A stretch of 28,820 nt of DNA from Anaeromyces robustus (Eukaryota > Neocallimastigomycota > Neocallimastigomycetes > Neocallimastigales > Neocallimastigaceae). Shown here piece after piece: positions 11,727 to 22,200 of the stretch (its first letter is position 1; every line of letters starts with the position of its first letter). The translations under genes were made by a program, and so were the position numbers. The DNA is taken from positions 155,001-183,820 of the forward strand of contig MCFG01000095.1 of the NCBI GenBank assembly GCA_002104895.1, given 5' to 3'. The notes under the pieces were generated by a model. It worked only from the letters and a program-made list of their open reading frames with translations. It was not told the DNA's origin and made no database searches.

Positions 11727-12059
11727 TTTTTTTTATAGACTTATCATGTGATTTTTCACATGAATGTATCGGAATTAAATTCCCTGCCTTACCTTTTCGG
11801 CGTCGACGCCCTTGGTATATTCATATATTTTACATTTGTACTTAAACCCTAACGCTAACTTAATAACGGGTCCAGTCTACAAGCCCCACATATGAATAGT
11901 AGTCACCAAGGAAACCGCCCAATAATTTAGAGCCGCACCCCACATTATTAGACTTAAAGATCTACTCATATACTTATATTATTTAATGAGGCGTGAGTAG
12001 CTACGCCACAAATACTATACCTGTGCACTACCTTGCCACAGTGTAAAACCCGTGAAGGA
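11727..12059 (-). mobile_element. SINE-like retroposed element with poly(A) tail
   Basis: A 333-bp island far richer in GC than its surroundings sits in the A/T spacer and is bounded by a 12-bp direct repeat on each side. Read on the minus strand it begins tccttcacgggtttt and ends in eight A residues, as a retroposed transcript would. Just before the tail is a perfect 8-bp hairpin with a T4 loop on plus (11744-11763). Further in are the palindrome GGCGTCGACGCC (about 11800-11811) and a 5-bp GGCGT/ACGCC stem (11990-12007). A sequence fitting the pol III A box, TAGTGCACAGG, lies at 12020-12030 on minus. I find no B box. All three minus-strand frames are broken by stops, so it does not encode protein. 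It could instead be a truncated LINE 3' end or a retrocopy of a structured RNA that I do not recognise. Confidence 0.55.
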
Positions 12060-12071
12060 TTTTCTATTAAT
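12060..12071. repeat. Putative target-site duplication, right
   Basis: Exact copy of the 12-mer at 11715-11726, directly abutting the 5' end of the SINE-like element as read on minus. Confidence 0.55.
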
Positions 12072-12102
12072 AATTATAAAAATTACCAATTATTATTTTT
12101 TG

Positions 12103-12173
12103 GTGGAATAATTTTTTTTCTCTAGCAAATTATAATAAGTAAAATAAGAAAAAAATTTTTTTAAATTTTTTTC
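12103..12173 (+). repeat. Direct repeat copy 2 (GTGGAA unit)
   Basis: Matches the unit at 11572-11641 over about 70 bp with a few indels in the homopolymer runs. It is followed by ttctattaat, as is the first unit after its TAAA expansion. Confidence 0.7.
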
Positions 12174-12193
12174 TATTAATAAAATATTAACAA

Positions 12194-12211
12194 GAATAAT
12201 CCAGAAATTAC
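12194..12211 (+). promoter_or_regulatory. Candidate heat-shock element, HSP70 copy B
   Basis: GAAtaATCcaGAAatTAC fits four 5-bp units of a heat-shock element (GAA, TTC with one mismatch, GAA, TTC with one mismatch). Compared with copy A, only offsets 3, 8 and 13 differ, all between the units. The site is about 467 bp upstream of the start codon. Confidence 0.5.
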
Positions 12212-12355
12212 TATATTTATTTTAATATATTAATTTAAATTGATCCAATACATTCTAATATATAGAAATTCTATATTGATTTATTAGTTATTAAGATTTA
12301 ATTAATAAATTAATAATCAAAATAAAAAAATTTTTTTTATATAAATACAACAATA

Positions 12356-12677
12356 TTTTTTAAAAAATTTTTTTTCATCAATTATTTATTATATCTTATT
12401 TATTATATATAACTTTTAGAAGTTAAAGAAGTGTTTAATATATTAATTATACCAATTATACCAAAAAAAAATAATATTATAAACATATTATTTATTTAAA
12501 AAGCGATTTTATAAATTTATTGTAAATAATAAAAGAATTTATTCTTAATTTAAACAAACAAACAATCAAAACAAACAAATAAAACAAACAAGCGAATAAA
12601 CTACTTAGTATTTATTTTAGAAAAAAACAGTTAATAATAATTATATAAAAGTTTAAAAAATAATAATATAAAAAAAA
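12356..12677 (+). promoter_or_regulatory. Proximal promoter and 5' leader of HSP70 copy B
   Basis: About 320 bp apparently identical to the copy A promoter. It contains TATATAAA at 12643-12650, close to the ATG, and an A/C-rich run of AAAC/CAAA units at 12553-12592. Whether that TATA is used is doubtful because it would leave a very short leader. Confidence 0.5.
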
Positions 12678-14624
12678 ATGGGTAAGGTTACATCTGTAGG
12701 TATTGATTTAGGCACTACTTATTCTTGTGTTGGTGTTTGGCAAAATGATCGTGTAGAAATTATTCCAAATGATCAAGGTAATCGTACTACTCCTTCTTAT
12801 GTTGCTTTCACTGATTCTGAACGTTTAATTGGTGATGCTGCTAAAAATCAAGCTGCTATGAATCCAACAAATACTGTTTTCGATGCTAAACGTTTAATTG
12901 GTCGTCGTTTTAATGATTCGGAAGTTCAATCTGATATGAAACATTGGCCATTTAAAGTAGTTGAAAAAGCAGGTAAACCTTATATTCAAGTTCAATTTAA
13001 AGGAGAAACAAAAGATTTTACAGCTGAAGAAATATCAAGTATGGTTTTAACAAAAATGAAGGATACTGCTGAAGCTTATATTGGTGAAAAAGTTAAAGAT
13101 GCTGTTATTACTGTTCCTGCTTATTTCAATGATTCACAACGTCAAGCTACTAAAGATGCTGGACACATTGCAGGTTTAAATGTTTTACGTATTATTAATG
13201 AACCAACTGCTGCTGCTATTGCTTATGGTCTTGATAAGAAAAGTGAAGGTGAAAAGAATATTTTAATTTTTGATCTTGGAGGTGGTACATTTGATGTTTC
13301 ACTTTTAAGTATTGATGATGGTATTTTTGAAGTTAAGGCTACAGCTGGTGATACTCATTTAGGTGGTGAAGATTTTGATAATCGTCTTGTTAATCATTTA
13401 GCCCAAGAATTTAAGAGAAAGTATAAGAAAGATCTTTCTACTAATCCAAGATCTTTACGTCGTTTAAGAACAGCTTGTGAACGTGCTAAACGTACTCTTT
13501 CTTCCTCAACTCAAACTTCAATTGAAATTGATTCATTATATGAAGGTATTGATTTCTATACTTCAATTACTCGTGCTCGTTTTGAAGAATTAAATTCTGA
13601 TTTATTCCGTAAAATTATTGAACCCGTCGATAAAGTACTTAATGATGCTAAATTAGATAAATCAAGTATTCATGAAATTGTTTTAGTTGGAGGATCTACT
13701 CGTATTCCAAAAGTTCAAAGTTTAGTTTCATCCTATTTCAATGGTAAGGAACCATCCAAGTCCATTAATCCTGATGAAGCTGTTGCCTATGGTGCCGCAG
13801 TACAAGCAGCTATTCTTTCCGGTGAAACATCAGAAAAAACTCAAGATTTACTTTTATTAGATGTTACACCACTTTCACTTGGTATTGAAACAGCTGGTGG
13901 AGTTATGACAACTTTAATTAAACGTAATACCACTATTCCAACCAAGAAATCAGATATTTTCTCAACTTATGCCGATAATCAACCAGCTGTTAATATTCAA
14001 GTCTTTGAAGGGGAACGTTCTCTTACTCGTGATAATAATTTATTAGGTAAATTTGAATTAACAGGTATTCCACCAGCACCACGTGGTGTACCACAAATTG
14101 AAGTTACTTTTGATATTGATGCTAATGGTATTTTAAATGTTTCAGCACTTGATAAAACTACAGGACGTTCTAATAAAATTACTATTACTAATGATAAAGG
14201 TAGATTATCCAAAGAAGAAATTGAACGTATGGTAAATGATGCAGAAAAGTATAAAGAAGAAGATGCTAAAGTTGCAGAAAGAGTTGCTTCAAAGAATGGA
14301 TTAGAAAGTTATGCCTATCAATTACGTAATACACTTCAAGATGAAAAGATTAGTTCCAAGATTGAATCAGGAGATAAAGATAAATTAAATAAAGCTATTG
14401 ATGAAGCTATATCATGGCTTGATCATAATCAAGAAGCAAGTAAAGAAGAATATGAAAGTCGTAGAAAAGAATTAGAAGGTATAGCTAATCCAATTATGAC
14501 TAAGATGTATCAAGGAGCAGCAGGAGCAGCAGGAGCAGGTAGTTATCCAGGAGGATTCCCAGGATCTACTGGTAATGCTAATAGTGGTAGTAATAATGGA
14601 CCAACAGTTGAAGAAGTTGATTAA
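12678..14624 (+). CDS. Cytosolic Hsp70 chaperone (SSA/HSPA family), copy B
   Basis: The 648-residue protein is identical at every residue to that encoded at 7935-9881 on the opposite strand, with the same ATPase motifs (DLGTTYS 10-16, DLGGGTFD from 199, VGGSTRIP from 337), linker from 390, substrate-binding domain, lid and terminal EEVD. The two coding regions look the same at the nucleotide level too, including synonymous positions, wherever I compared them. That exceeds what selection on protein alone would preserve and points to recent duplication or gene conversion. The start is the first ATG after an A-rich leader, and the frame is intronless with a TAA stop. A divergent pair with shared spacer fits co-induction of a highly expressed stress gene. 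Reading frames on the opposite strand inside this gene are shadows. Confidence 0.98.
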   Translation: MGKVTSVGIDLGTTYSCVGVWQNDRVEIIPNDQGNRTTPSYVAFTDSERLIGDAAKNQAAMNPTNTVFDAKRLIGRRFNDSEVQSDMKHWPFKVVEKAGKPYIQVQFKGETKDFTAEEISSMVLTKMKDTAEAYIGEKVKDAVITVPAYFNDSQRQATKDAGHIAGLNVLRIINEPTAAAIAYGLDKKSEGEKNILIFDLGGGTFDVSLLSIDDGIFEVKATAGDTHLGGEDFDNRLVNHLAQEFKRKYKKDLSTNPRSLRRLRTACERAKRTLSSSTQTSIEIDSLYEGIDFYTSITRARFEELNSDLFRKIIEPVDKVLNDAKLDKSSIHEIVLVGGSTRIPKVQSLVSSYFNGKEPSKSINPDEAVAYGAAVQAAILSGETSEKTQDLLLLDVTPLSLGIETAGGVMTTLIKRNTTIPTKKSDIFSTYADNQPAVNIQVFEGERSLTRDNNLLGKFELTGIPPAPRGVPQIEVTFDIDANGILNVSALDKTTGRSNKITITNDKGRLSKEEIERMVNDAEKYKEEDAKVAERVASKNGLESYAYQLRNTLQDEKISSKIESGDKDKLNKAIDEAISWLDHNQEASKEEYESRRKELEGIANPIMTKMYQGAAGAAGAGSYPGGFPGSTGNANSGSNNGPTVEEVD

Positions 14625-15412
14625 ACAGTTTAATTTAATTTAAATTTAATTTTAAATTTAATTTAAATCTTCATCTTCATAATCATTATTTATATAATAA
14701 CAGAAAAAAAAATTAATTATACTATTATTATTTTTTAATTACATATATAAAAATTATTTATATATGTAATTAAAAGCAAACCAAGATATTTATTAATATA
14801 TGTAAATAATTAAATATTATTATAGAAAAAGTTTTGAATTTACTTTTAGTATTAAAAAATCATTTATAATTTATTGTAACAAAAACTATCTATTAAATTT
14901 TTTATAATTTAAAATACTAAATAAAATAAAAAATAATAAAATATAATAAAAAAATATAAAAAAAACTGTTTTATGTTCATTATTTATATGTAAATAAAAA
15001 TGAGTGTTTGTTAAAATATTTTATATGATTATAGTTAATGTTTTATCAATTATGATTAAATTTTACCTACTATGATTAACAGTATATATTTTTCTTTTAA
15101 TGTTTTTCTTTTATTTATTTTATTTTTTTATATTTTATCTTACATTTATATTTTACAGATATTTTAAAAGAATAAAAATAAAAATAAAAATAAATATTTA
15201 AATTAAAAATTAAAAAATTAAAATATAATACTTATAAATAATTATTACGTTATTTGTAAGTATTTCTTTCAACCATAAAAAAAAATTATTATACTTCCAA
15301 TAATATATTAAATATTACACACAAAAAAATATTTTAACTTTAATATTACAATACTTTATTTTCTAAGTTATTTTTTTTATTTTTTTATTATAAAAAGATT
15401 AATAAAACTTAT
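14625..15412 (+). other. Diverged 3' flank of HSP70 copy B
   Basis: Aligns with the reverse complement of 7190-7934 but with many substitutions and indels, starting about 14 bp after the stop codon. It contains the hairpin at 14733-14775. No gene is present. The abrupt change from apparent identity to divergence at 14638/14639 marks one edge of the presumed conversion tract. Confidence 0.8.
14733..14775 (+). promoter_or_regulatory. 3'-flank hairpin of HSP70 copy B
   Basis: Nineteen-bp perfect arms (ttttaattacatatataaa at 14733-14751 and its complement at 14757-14775) with loop aatta, 109-151 bp after the stop codon. Copy A keeps 14 bp of this stem at the same relative place. A 3'-UTR or 3'-processing role is inferred. 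Confidence 0.5.
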
Positions 15413-15548
15413 ATTATGAATATAAAAAAGAAGGATATTGATGAAATCTATATTATTAATTCAGATATATTATTAATTTTTAAATTATAAAATAAAAGTT
15501 ATTTTAAATTTTAATCAAAATGATTATCTATATACTTCCAATAAGATA

Positions 15549-15552
<4 letters not shown>

Positions 15553-15584
<32 letters not shown>
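15553..15584. repeat. Dinucleotide microsatellite (AT)n
   Basis: About sixteen uninterrupted AT units, 55 bp before the GC-richer island. Confidence 0.9.
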
Positions 15585-15592
<8 letters not shown>

Positions 15593-15638
15593 AAAAAACA
15601 AATAAAATAAATGAATGAGCAAATAATAAATAAATAAT

Positions 15639-15938
15639 TAACCCTGGATGTTTTACTTGATGCTTTTGGTTCGACACAACCTGAAATTATTTAATTCCTG
15701 ATTAGGTTTTCCTAAAATAGTTTGAGGAAAGGATTCAGAAAATATTATGGGTTAGATTAAAACAACATAAATTTTATTGTTACTACAGATACTACGACTC
15801 TTTAATCATTAGATAATTGGTATTCATAAATAATTATACTTGTCTTAGAAATGTCAAAACTAATATCATTATGACAGTCCAACAGGATCAAGAATACCAT
15901 TTGTATGAATAAATGAAGAGTGGGCTATTCTACTGTAT
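15639..15938. other. GC-richer island of unknown origin, probably a decayed element
   Basis: About 300 bp with clearly higher GC and fewer homopolymers than its flanks, from taaccctggatg to ctactgtatat. All six frames carry stops, but moderate open stretches exist, such as one reading NVKTNIIMTVQQDQEYHLYE before a stop. The composition looks like an old coding or transposon fragment. I cannot name a family. It contains ggttcgacacaacc, which loosely resembles a pol III B box, but no tRNA or matching A box fits around it. It differs from the insertion at 11727-12059. Confidence 0.4.
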
Positions 15939-17107
15939 ATAAAAAATATAAAAGTGTATAAATATTTATATGAATATATTAACTATATATATATAATTTC
16001 TTCTTTAATTAATAAAATATCTTATATAGAAAAACAAAATAAACAAATAATAAATTTTATGTAATGTTATATCTATAATATTGGAAATAATAAATTCTAT
16101 TGTGTTTATTCATAAAAAATGTTATGAATTTTTTTAGTATTAAATAAAATGGTCATTGTATACTTCATTATAAAATAAACTATTTCAATATTTTAATTAA
16201 TATTTGTCTTTATTAGTTTTGTATATAAATACGAGAAAAAATTATTAAATTTATTCAACTTCAGTATTTGTAATAATAGAATTTATTTTTCTTGTACATT
16301 TTTTTAATATAAAATTTAAATTTTAAGCCTCAAGTAAGATAATCATTTATGGTTTAATTACATTTATAAAATAGAATTTTTGAAATATGTATAAAATATG
16401 GAAAGGTATATATGAATATATATGGTAATACTTTAATTTTGATTATTATTTATATTTTTAGTTTTATTAATATATATTATAACATATAAAATAATATTTT
16501 TTATTATTAATTACTATTATTATTAATATAATTATTAAAATAATAATATAAATGATAAATTAATAAAAAAATATTAAAAATTAATAAGTTGAAATACTTA
16601 CCTACAACGAATCACTTTTTTATAATATATAGTTTTTTATCAAAATTTATCTATTTTTTTTTTATTTTATTAAAAAAATAATAAAAATTAATGTAATATA
16701 ATTATTAGTTTTAATGTATATATTATATTGTGCTATTTTAAAGTTAAGGTTTTATTTTTTAATGCATAGTGTTTACTTATTTTTATATTTTATTTTTTTA
16801 TTTATTCATTTTAATTTTAAATTACATATAAATTAAAAAATATGTATTGATAAATAAAATACCGAAAATAAAATAATTAAAAAAAATTGGTTAAAAAAAG
16901 GAATTAAAGTATCAATGATATTTGTGATATTTTTTTATACATTAACAATTTAAAATATACATTATTTTAATGATAATATATACAATATTTATATTATATA
17001 TATTGTATTTTTTTTAATCATAAAATTAAAACTATATATAATTGGATTATATTTTTTTTTATTGTAAAAGAAAAAAAAAAAAAAAAAAGATTTACATAAA
17101 ATTCAAA

Positions 17108-17170
17108 ATGCTATTCACAATGGATAAAACAGAAAAGGTCTTCTACATGAATTTAAATAAAAATAAGTAA
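17108..17170 (+). other. Doubtful 20-codon ORF or first exon
   Basis: A brief patch of coding-like composition reads MLFTMDKTEKVFYMNLNKNK and then TAA. It is preceded by a poly(A)-rich leader-like run, and the end of the frame overlaps aaGTAATT, which could be a 5' splice site. I could not follow it to a convincing second exon. It may be a gene remnant or chance. Confidence 0.15.
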
Positions 17171-17445
17171 TTATTATTAATATTTTGTTAATTATATAAG
17201 ATTACTAAAAATAGAAGTATATATATAAAAGGAAATAAGGAAGAAATTAAATGTATTATTTCATTCATTAGTATTAGTAACAAGATTAATGAAATCATTC
17301 TTTTGAAAAATTAAAAATCATATATATAGACGGAAGTGAACACAGAAAAAAAAAAAAAAGAAAAAAATAAAAATATAATAAACAAATAAGGGATATAATA
17401 ATAGAAAAATAATTATTAATACCCTTAAATATGAATTATTTGTAA

Positions 17446-17517
<72 letters not shown>

Positions 17518-17540
17518 TATTATTATTATTATTATTATTA
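17446..17540. repeat. Composite (AAT)n-(ATT)n microsatellite
   Basis: About 24 AAT units pass directly into about 8 ATT units at 17517. The two parts are reverse complements and can fold into a hairpin with stem up to about 24 bp. Such switches are typical of slippage plus inversion or template switching. Confidence 0.9.
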
Positions 17541-18846
17541 GTATTAGTATAATTTAAACCTATTTTAGTCATTATCAAAAAATATCTGAAAGATGTATAT
17601 ATTATTATTTATATTATTATATATTAGAATTTATATACTAAATTAATATTTATACATATATATAATATATATATGTAATACTTTAAATAATAAATAATAT
17701 TATATTATTTTTTATCAAAAGAGTAAAACAATTGTTATATATATATTATTTTTATTAATTATTAAATGATATATGTGAATATATATATAATGAAATAAAT
17801 ATCCATATATCTATAACCTAAAATTTTAATTAATCAGTCATAGAATATTATTGTAATTTTTAAAACAGACATAATAATAATTATGATACAAAAAAAAACT
17901 TATTATTAATATTATTATTACTTATGTTTATTATTGTTATTATTTAATGAATATTAAAATGGTTATATTTAATAAGAAAAATAGAAAAAAAGAATAAAAA
18001 GAAATAATATATTATAATATAATACTATAATACTATCTTTTTTAGATAATAGTAATAGTAATAATTTTTAAATAAGAGAAATAAATAATTAAAATTAATC
18101 ATAATAATCTTGTAAAAAAATTGTTTGTTTGATTATGTATATATTTATATATTATATTAATTGATATTTATTTTCTTTTTTTAATTATTGATTTATTAAT
18201 TGTTGATTTTTAAAGTAGAAAAATGATTATTTGGTTAATTATATTACTTATTAATAATTATTGATTTAATCATTATTGATTCTTAAAAAAGTGAAATCAG
18301 TGAAAGTAACTTCAAATAATTTTTATAATGCTTTTTTTTTAATTCGAAGTTTTATTTTAGTATATATACATATATTAATGATAAAACATTGAATTAATAC
18401 AGTATATAATTATTTTTATTTAAAAGACAGGTATTATTATATTCTCATTATTATTAATAATAGACTTTTTTCTCTTTTTCTTTTTTTTATTTATAGATTA
18501 TATTAATTTTAATAATATTTATAATACTTGAAATAATTTTTTTTTCGATTTACAACAAGTTATTAAAAAAAAAAGAAATGATTTTATCCTTTTTTTATAT
18601 TTTTTAATGGCATTTTGCTTTTCTTTCTTTTTTTATTTTATTATTTTTTATATATATTATTTTATTTTGTTTTTGTTTTATTTTATATAATATTTGATGT
18701 TTTTTTTATTCTATAATTAGTAATTATAACTGCTTTTTTCAAACATTTACAGATTATTATCTTTCTAATAGATAATTATTATAATGATAATTAAATAAAA
18801 TTTTATAACAAACACAATAATTAGAAGATTCTTGGTGATACATAAG

Positions 18847-18881
<35 letters not shown>

Positions 18882-18882
18882 A
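18847..18882. repeat. Tetranucleotide microsatellite (AAAT)n
   Basis: Nine uninterrupted AAAT units in the intergenic desert. Confidence 0.9.
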
Positions 18883-19213
18883 AATCAATAATAAGAATAT
18901 TAAATTATAATAATGAAATTAAATAATCAAATATATATATAATATTATAATATTATAATATAATAATATATAATAAATATACTTAAAAATATTATTGATA
19001 TCAATAAATATTATAAATGTATAATCCATATGTTTATTTACGAAAAAAAAAAATTTTATCTACAAACATTAATATATATTACATATATTAAATTCAATTA
19101 AAATTATATCAATTTTATTGTGATTGATATATTATTAATTAATTCATTTATGATTTTGATATATAAAAAAATTTCGATAATTAAAAACAAAATGTAGGAA
19201 AAAAAAAAAACAA

Positions 19214-19260
19214 CAAAAAACAAAAAAAAAACAAAAAACAAAAAAAAAACAAAAAACAAA
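19214..19260. repeat. A/C minisatellite, 18-bp period
   Basis: Single C residues sit in poly(A) with spacings 7, 11, 7, 11, 7, giving about 2.5 copies of an 18-bp unit. It lies within a longer A-rich run starting near 19199. The pattern is regular, but a slippage origin explains it. Confidence 0.75.
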
Positions 19261-22200
19261 GGATTGTAAATAATAGTTAATATTATTTAATATATGCGAA
19301 ATGTATAGATTTATTATATTTAATTATTATTAAATTAAAACTATTAAACTATTGGTTCATAATAATTAAAAAATTATTAAAAAAAAAAATAAAATTTAAG
19401 TCTTGCAGAAAATTTTAAGAATTATTATATTATTAGTAAATGGTTTTTTTTTTTTAATAAGTACTTATTATTATAATTATTATTTTATATATAAATAAAT
19501 ATTTAGTTTTGTTAATAAATATGTAGTAATTAATAGTTATATAATATATTGAATCATTAAAAATGTATTGTAAATCATGTACTATGTATATATTATTTAT
19601 TAATTACGTTATATTGTATTATTATTATGCATTATCTACATTAATTATACCCTTGTTTTTCGTATTATTACAAATAACCTTGTAATTTAAAGTTTTTATT
19701 AATACTATTTAATAATGAATTGGGAGTTTTCAAAGCATTTACTATTAATATTTATGAATTTCAAATAATGATATACAATTATACAATATTACAGTAACAT
19801 CTCATTAAGGAAAGTATCATTTTTTAGATATTAAGCTTTTTATCTTTTCTATCTTTATAAGTCTTAATTAGTTTTAGTTTCTTTTATCTTAAGTATTATT
19901 ATATTATATATTTTTTTAAAAAAAAAAAAACAAATGGAAATTATTAAAAATATTTATTGAAAATGATTATTTGAAATATTATTAATAAATTGGAATGTAT
20001 TATATATTTGTAATATATTATAAAATTTTTTTTTATTTTTACAAAGTTTTATTAATTTATCTTTATGAAGTGATTATATAAATCATTAGAAAATGAAAAT
20101 ATAATAAAGAATAAAGTAATTTATAATAAAATAATAATAATATTAATATTATTATTTGGTATTATCATTATTTAATATTTATCAATTTACTATCTTTATT
20201 AAATATTATATATAATATAATAATTTCTTTGTTACAATTATCATATTTAATAGTAATATTTAATAGTTTAATTATTTTATTTCATATTTCAATATTCATA
20301 TAAAAATATCAAATATAAAAAAAAATTTTTTTAAAAAAAATATTTTAATTATAACCATTAAAGGAAATTTTAATATAGAAATATATTATTTTAACAAATT
20401 ATCAAATACCATTATCAAATATAATGAAGTATTTATTTTAATTAAAAAAAAAAAATTAATAATTAATATTACTTGTTAGATTTTACTTTTTATTATTATT
20501 CTGAAGAATAAAAAAATATTAATAGAAATTTAAACCTTAAAATTTAAAGTATTTTCTATAATTAGTAATTTTAGATTATATTTTTTTTATATTTTCTGTT
20601 TTTCCATAAAAAATAGTAAAAAAAAAATGAATAAAAAAAATAAATTAATATAAGTATTTATAACTATAAGAGTTAATTTGTAAAGGTTTTTTATTAATTT
20701 ATAAAATGTTAAAAATCAAAAAAAAAAAAAAAAAGATGTATAATAAAAATATATGAAAGGTTTCTTTTTTTTTTTTTGAAACGAAATAATATTTTTATAA
20801 ATTTGTTAAGAGATTTTATTTTATTGGTATTTGTATTATATTTTTATCATATTTCGGAAAAGTAAAATAATTCTTATTGGTTTATATATACACATTAGTA
20901 AATATATATCATTGAAAAAAAATGTAAATGATTTCATAATTTCATTGCATAATTTTTCGTAAAATTATACTATTAAATAAAGTAAAAACTTAATAATAAA
21001 AAAAGTTTAACAGTTATAAAAAATAAAATTTAAAAAATTTTTTTTTTTCCAATCTATAAGAATTAATACAAAATCAAAGTTATTTATTATTTTAATAGAT
21101 TATCAAATTTATATTTTCATATATAGAAAATAATTGAATCTATATTAATTTTTAATTGGTTTTTTTTTCCTATAATATTATTATTTGTTCTATGGTAACT
21201 TTTATTTCATTATTTTCAAGGAGTAAAGCAAATAAATCTTAATTTTTTTTATAATATAAAAATTACCATATATACATTAAAATTATTACAACTTACCATT
21301 ATTATATGTTCTATTGAAGTAATAAACCGTTTTTTATTATAATTATTATTATATTTAAAACTTTATTTCAATAGGCCGTAGATACTAACTATACAATATT
21401 TAAAAGTATAGGTAAATAAGATATATTTTACAAAGTTAAAATATCTTATTAAAAAGTTAATTATATTGAAAATTTTATTATTTATAAAAAATATTGTTTT
21501 TTTAATTATAATTATATAATAATTGGAATACAATAAATAATTTTTTTTTTAATTTATTTTTTATTTTTATTTTAAAAAATTATAGCAGAATAAAACAAAG
21601 ATTATTGTAAAAATTTTTTTCTTTGTCCTATAAAATAAAAATACTGCCTGCCGTTAAATGAATTTTTAACTTTTAAGCTTTAAAATTTTTAAACTTTCAT
21701 AATTTCGCAATTTATAACTTTTTATAATTTTTTATTTTATTATTTTTTCATTCCTATGGTATATTTATTATTTCATTTTTTTATATTTTAAAAGTACCAT
21801 TATTCCATTAAAATAATTAAACATTAATTTAGATTAAAAAAAAAGCTTTTTTTTTTTGCTATCATTCTTATTAATTTCATTATTAATAGTACTATTTTTT
21901 TTTTTTAAAAAATTAATATATTATTACTGTTACTGTTATAATGTTATCTCTATTGTGAGTTGTCATTAATCTATAATTAATTAGTTTTATTATTAATATT
22001 ACATTATTACCATTATTATTATTATTATTACCAACATTATTATTTCTATTAAATTATTATTATCATTATTATTGAATGTTAAGTTTTATATAGTTCTATT
22101 ATTTTATTATTAATACTATAATAATGAATTCATTAATATATATTTTTATATGATTTATTTTAATTTAATATTGTATTCTATTTAATTGTATATTGTTAAA

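Larger units (their letters stand above)
10422..12186. other. Shared spacer between the divergent HSP70 genes
   Basis: This 1.77-kb segment is not part of the inverted repeat, so both genes fire outward from it. From 10422 to 11490 it is plain AT-rich sequence without a gene. A GGTGGAA-poly(T)-TCT motif occurs weakly at 10470-10492 and strongly at 11572 and 12103, always on the plus strand. The second half contains a perfect hairpin (11497-11562), a TAAA array (11644-11695) and a GC-rich retroposon-like insertion (11727-12059). Confidence 0.8.
12187..15412 (+). repeat. Right arm of the 3.2-kb inverted repeat carrying HSP70 copy B
   Basis: Reverse-complement partner of 7190-10421. The apparently identical core is 12356-14638. 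Outside it, similarity decays with point changes and indels, and the last recognisable match (attaataaaactt) is near 15412. Nothing comparable continues past that point on either side. Confidence 0.9.

Noticed and set aside
11727-12059. GC-rich spacer island as a protein-coding gene
   Set aside because: Minus-strand frames all have several stops, no start with a long frame exists, and the island has an A-tail and hairpins instead.
7190-15412. Inverted repeat as a sequencing or assembly artefact (unsplit hairpin read)
   Set aside because: The arms have diverged flanks with many substitutions and indels, and a unique 1.77-kb spacer. A fold-back artefact would give identical arms meeting directly.
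15668-15681. ggttcgacacaacc as a tRNA T-loop
   Set aside because: No acceptor stem, anticodon arm or D-arm can be placed upstream at tRNA spacing.
17318-17578. 86-codon minus-strand frame with poly-Asn and poly-Tyr
   Set aside because: It is the AAT/ATT microsatellite and neighbouring poly(A) run translated; there is no non-repetitive coding signal.
19199-19260. Regular A/C array as a CRISPR or similar array
   Set aside because: The spacers are homopolymeric, the unit is 18 bp, and the window is eukaryotic; slippage explains it.
19563-19685. 40-codon hydrophobic frame beginning MYCKSCTMYILF
   Set aside because: T-rich random sequence readily gives Ile/Leu/Phe/Tyr frames; it has no supporting flanking signals and no composition shift.
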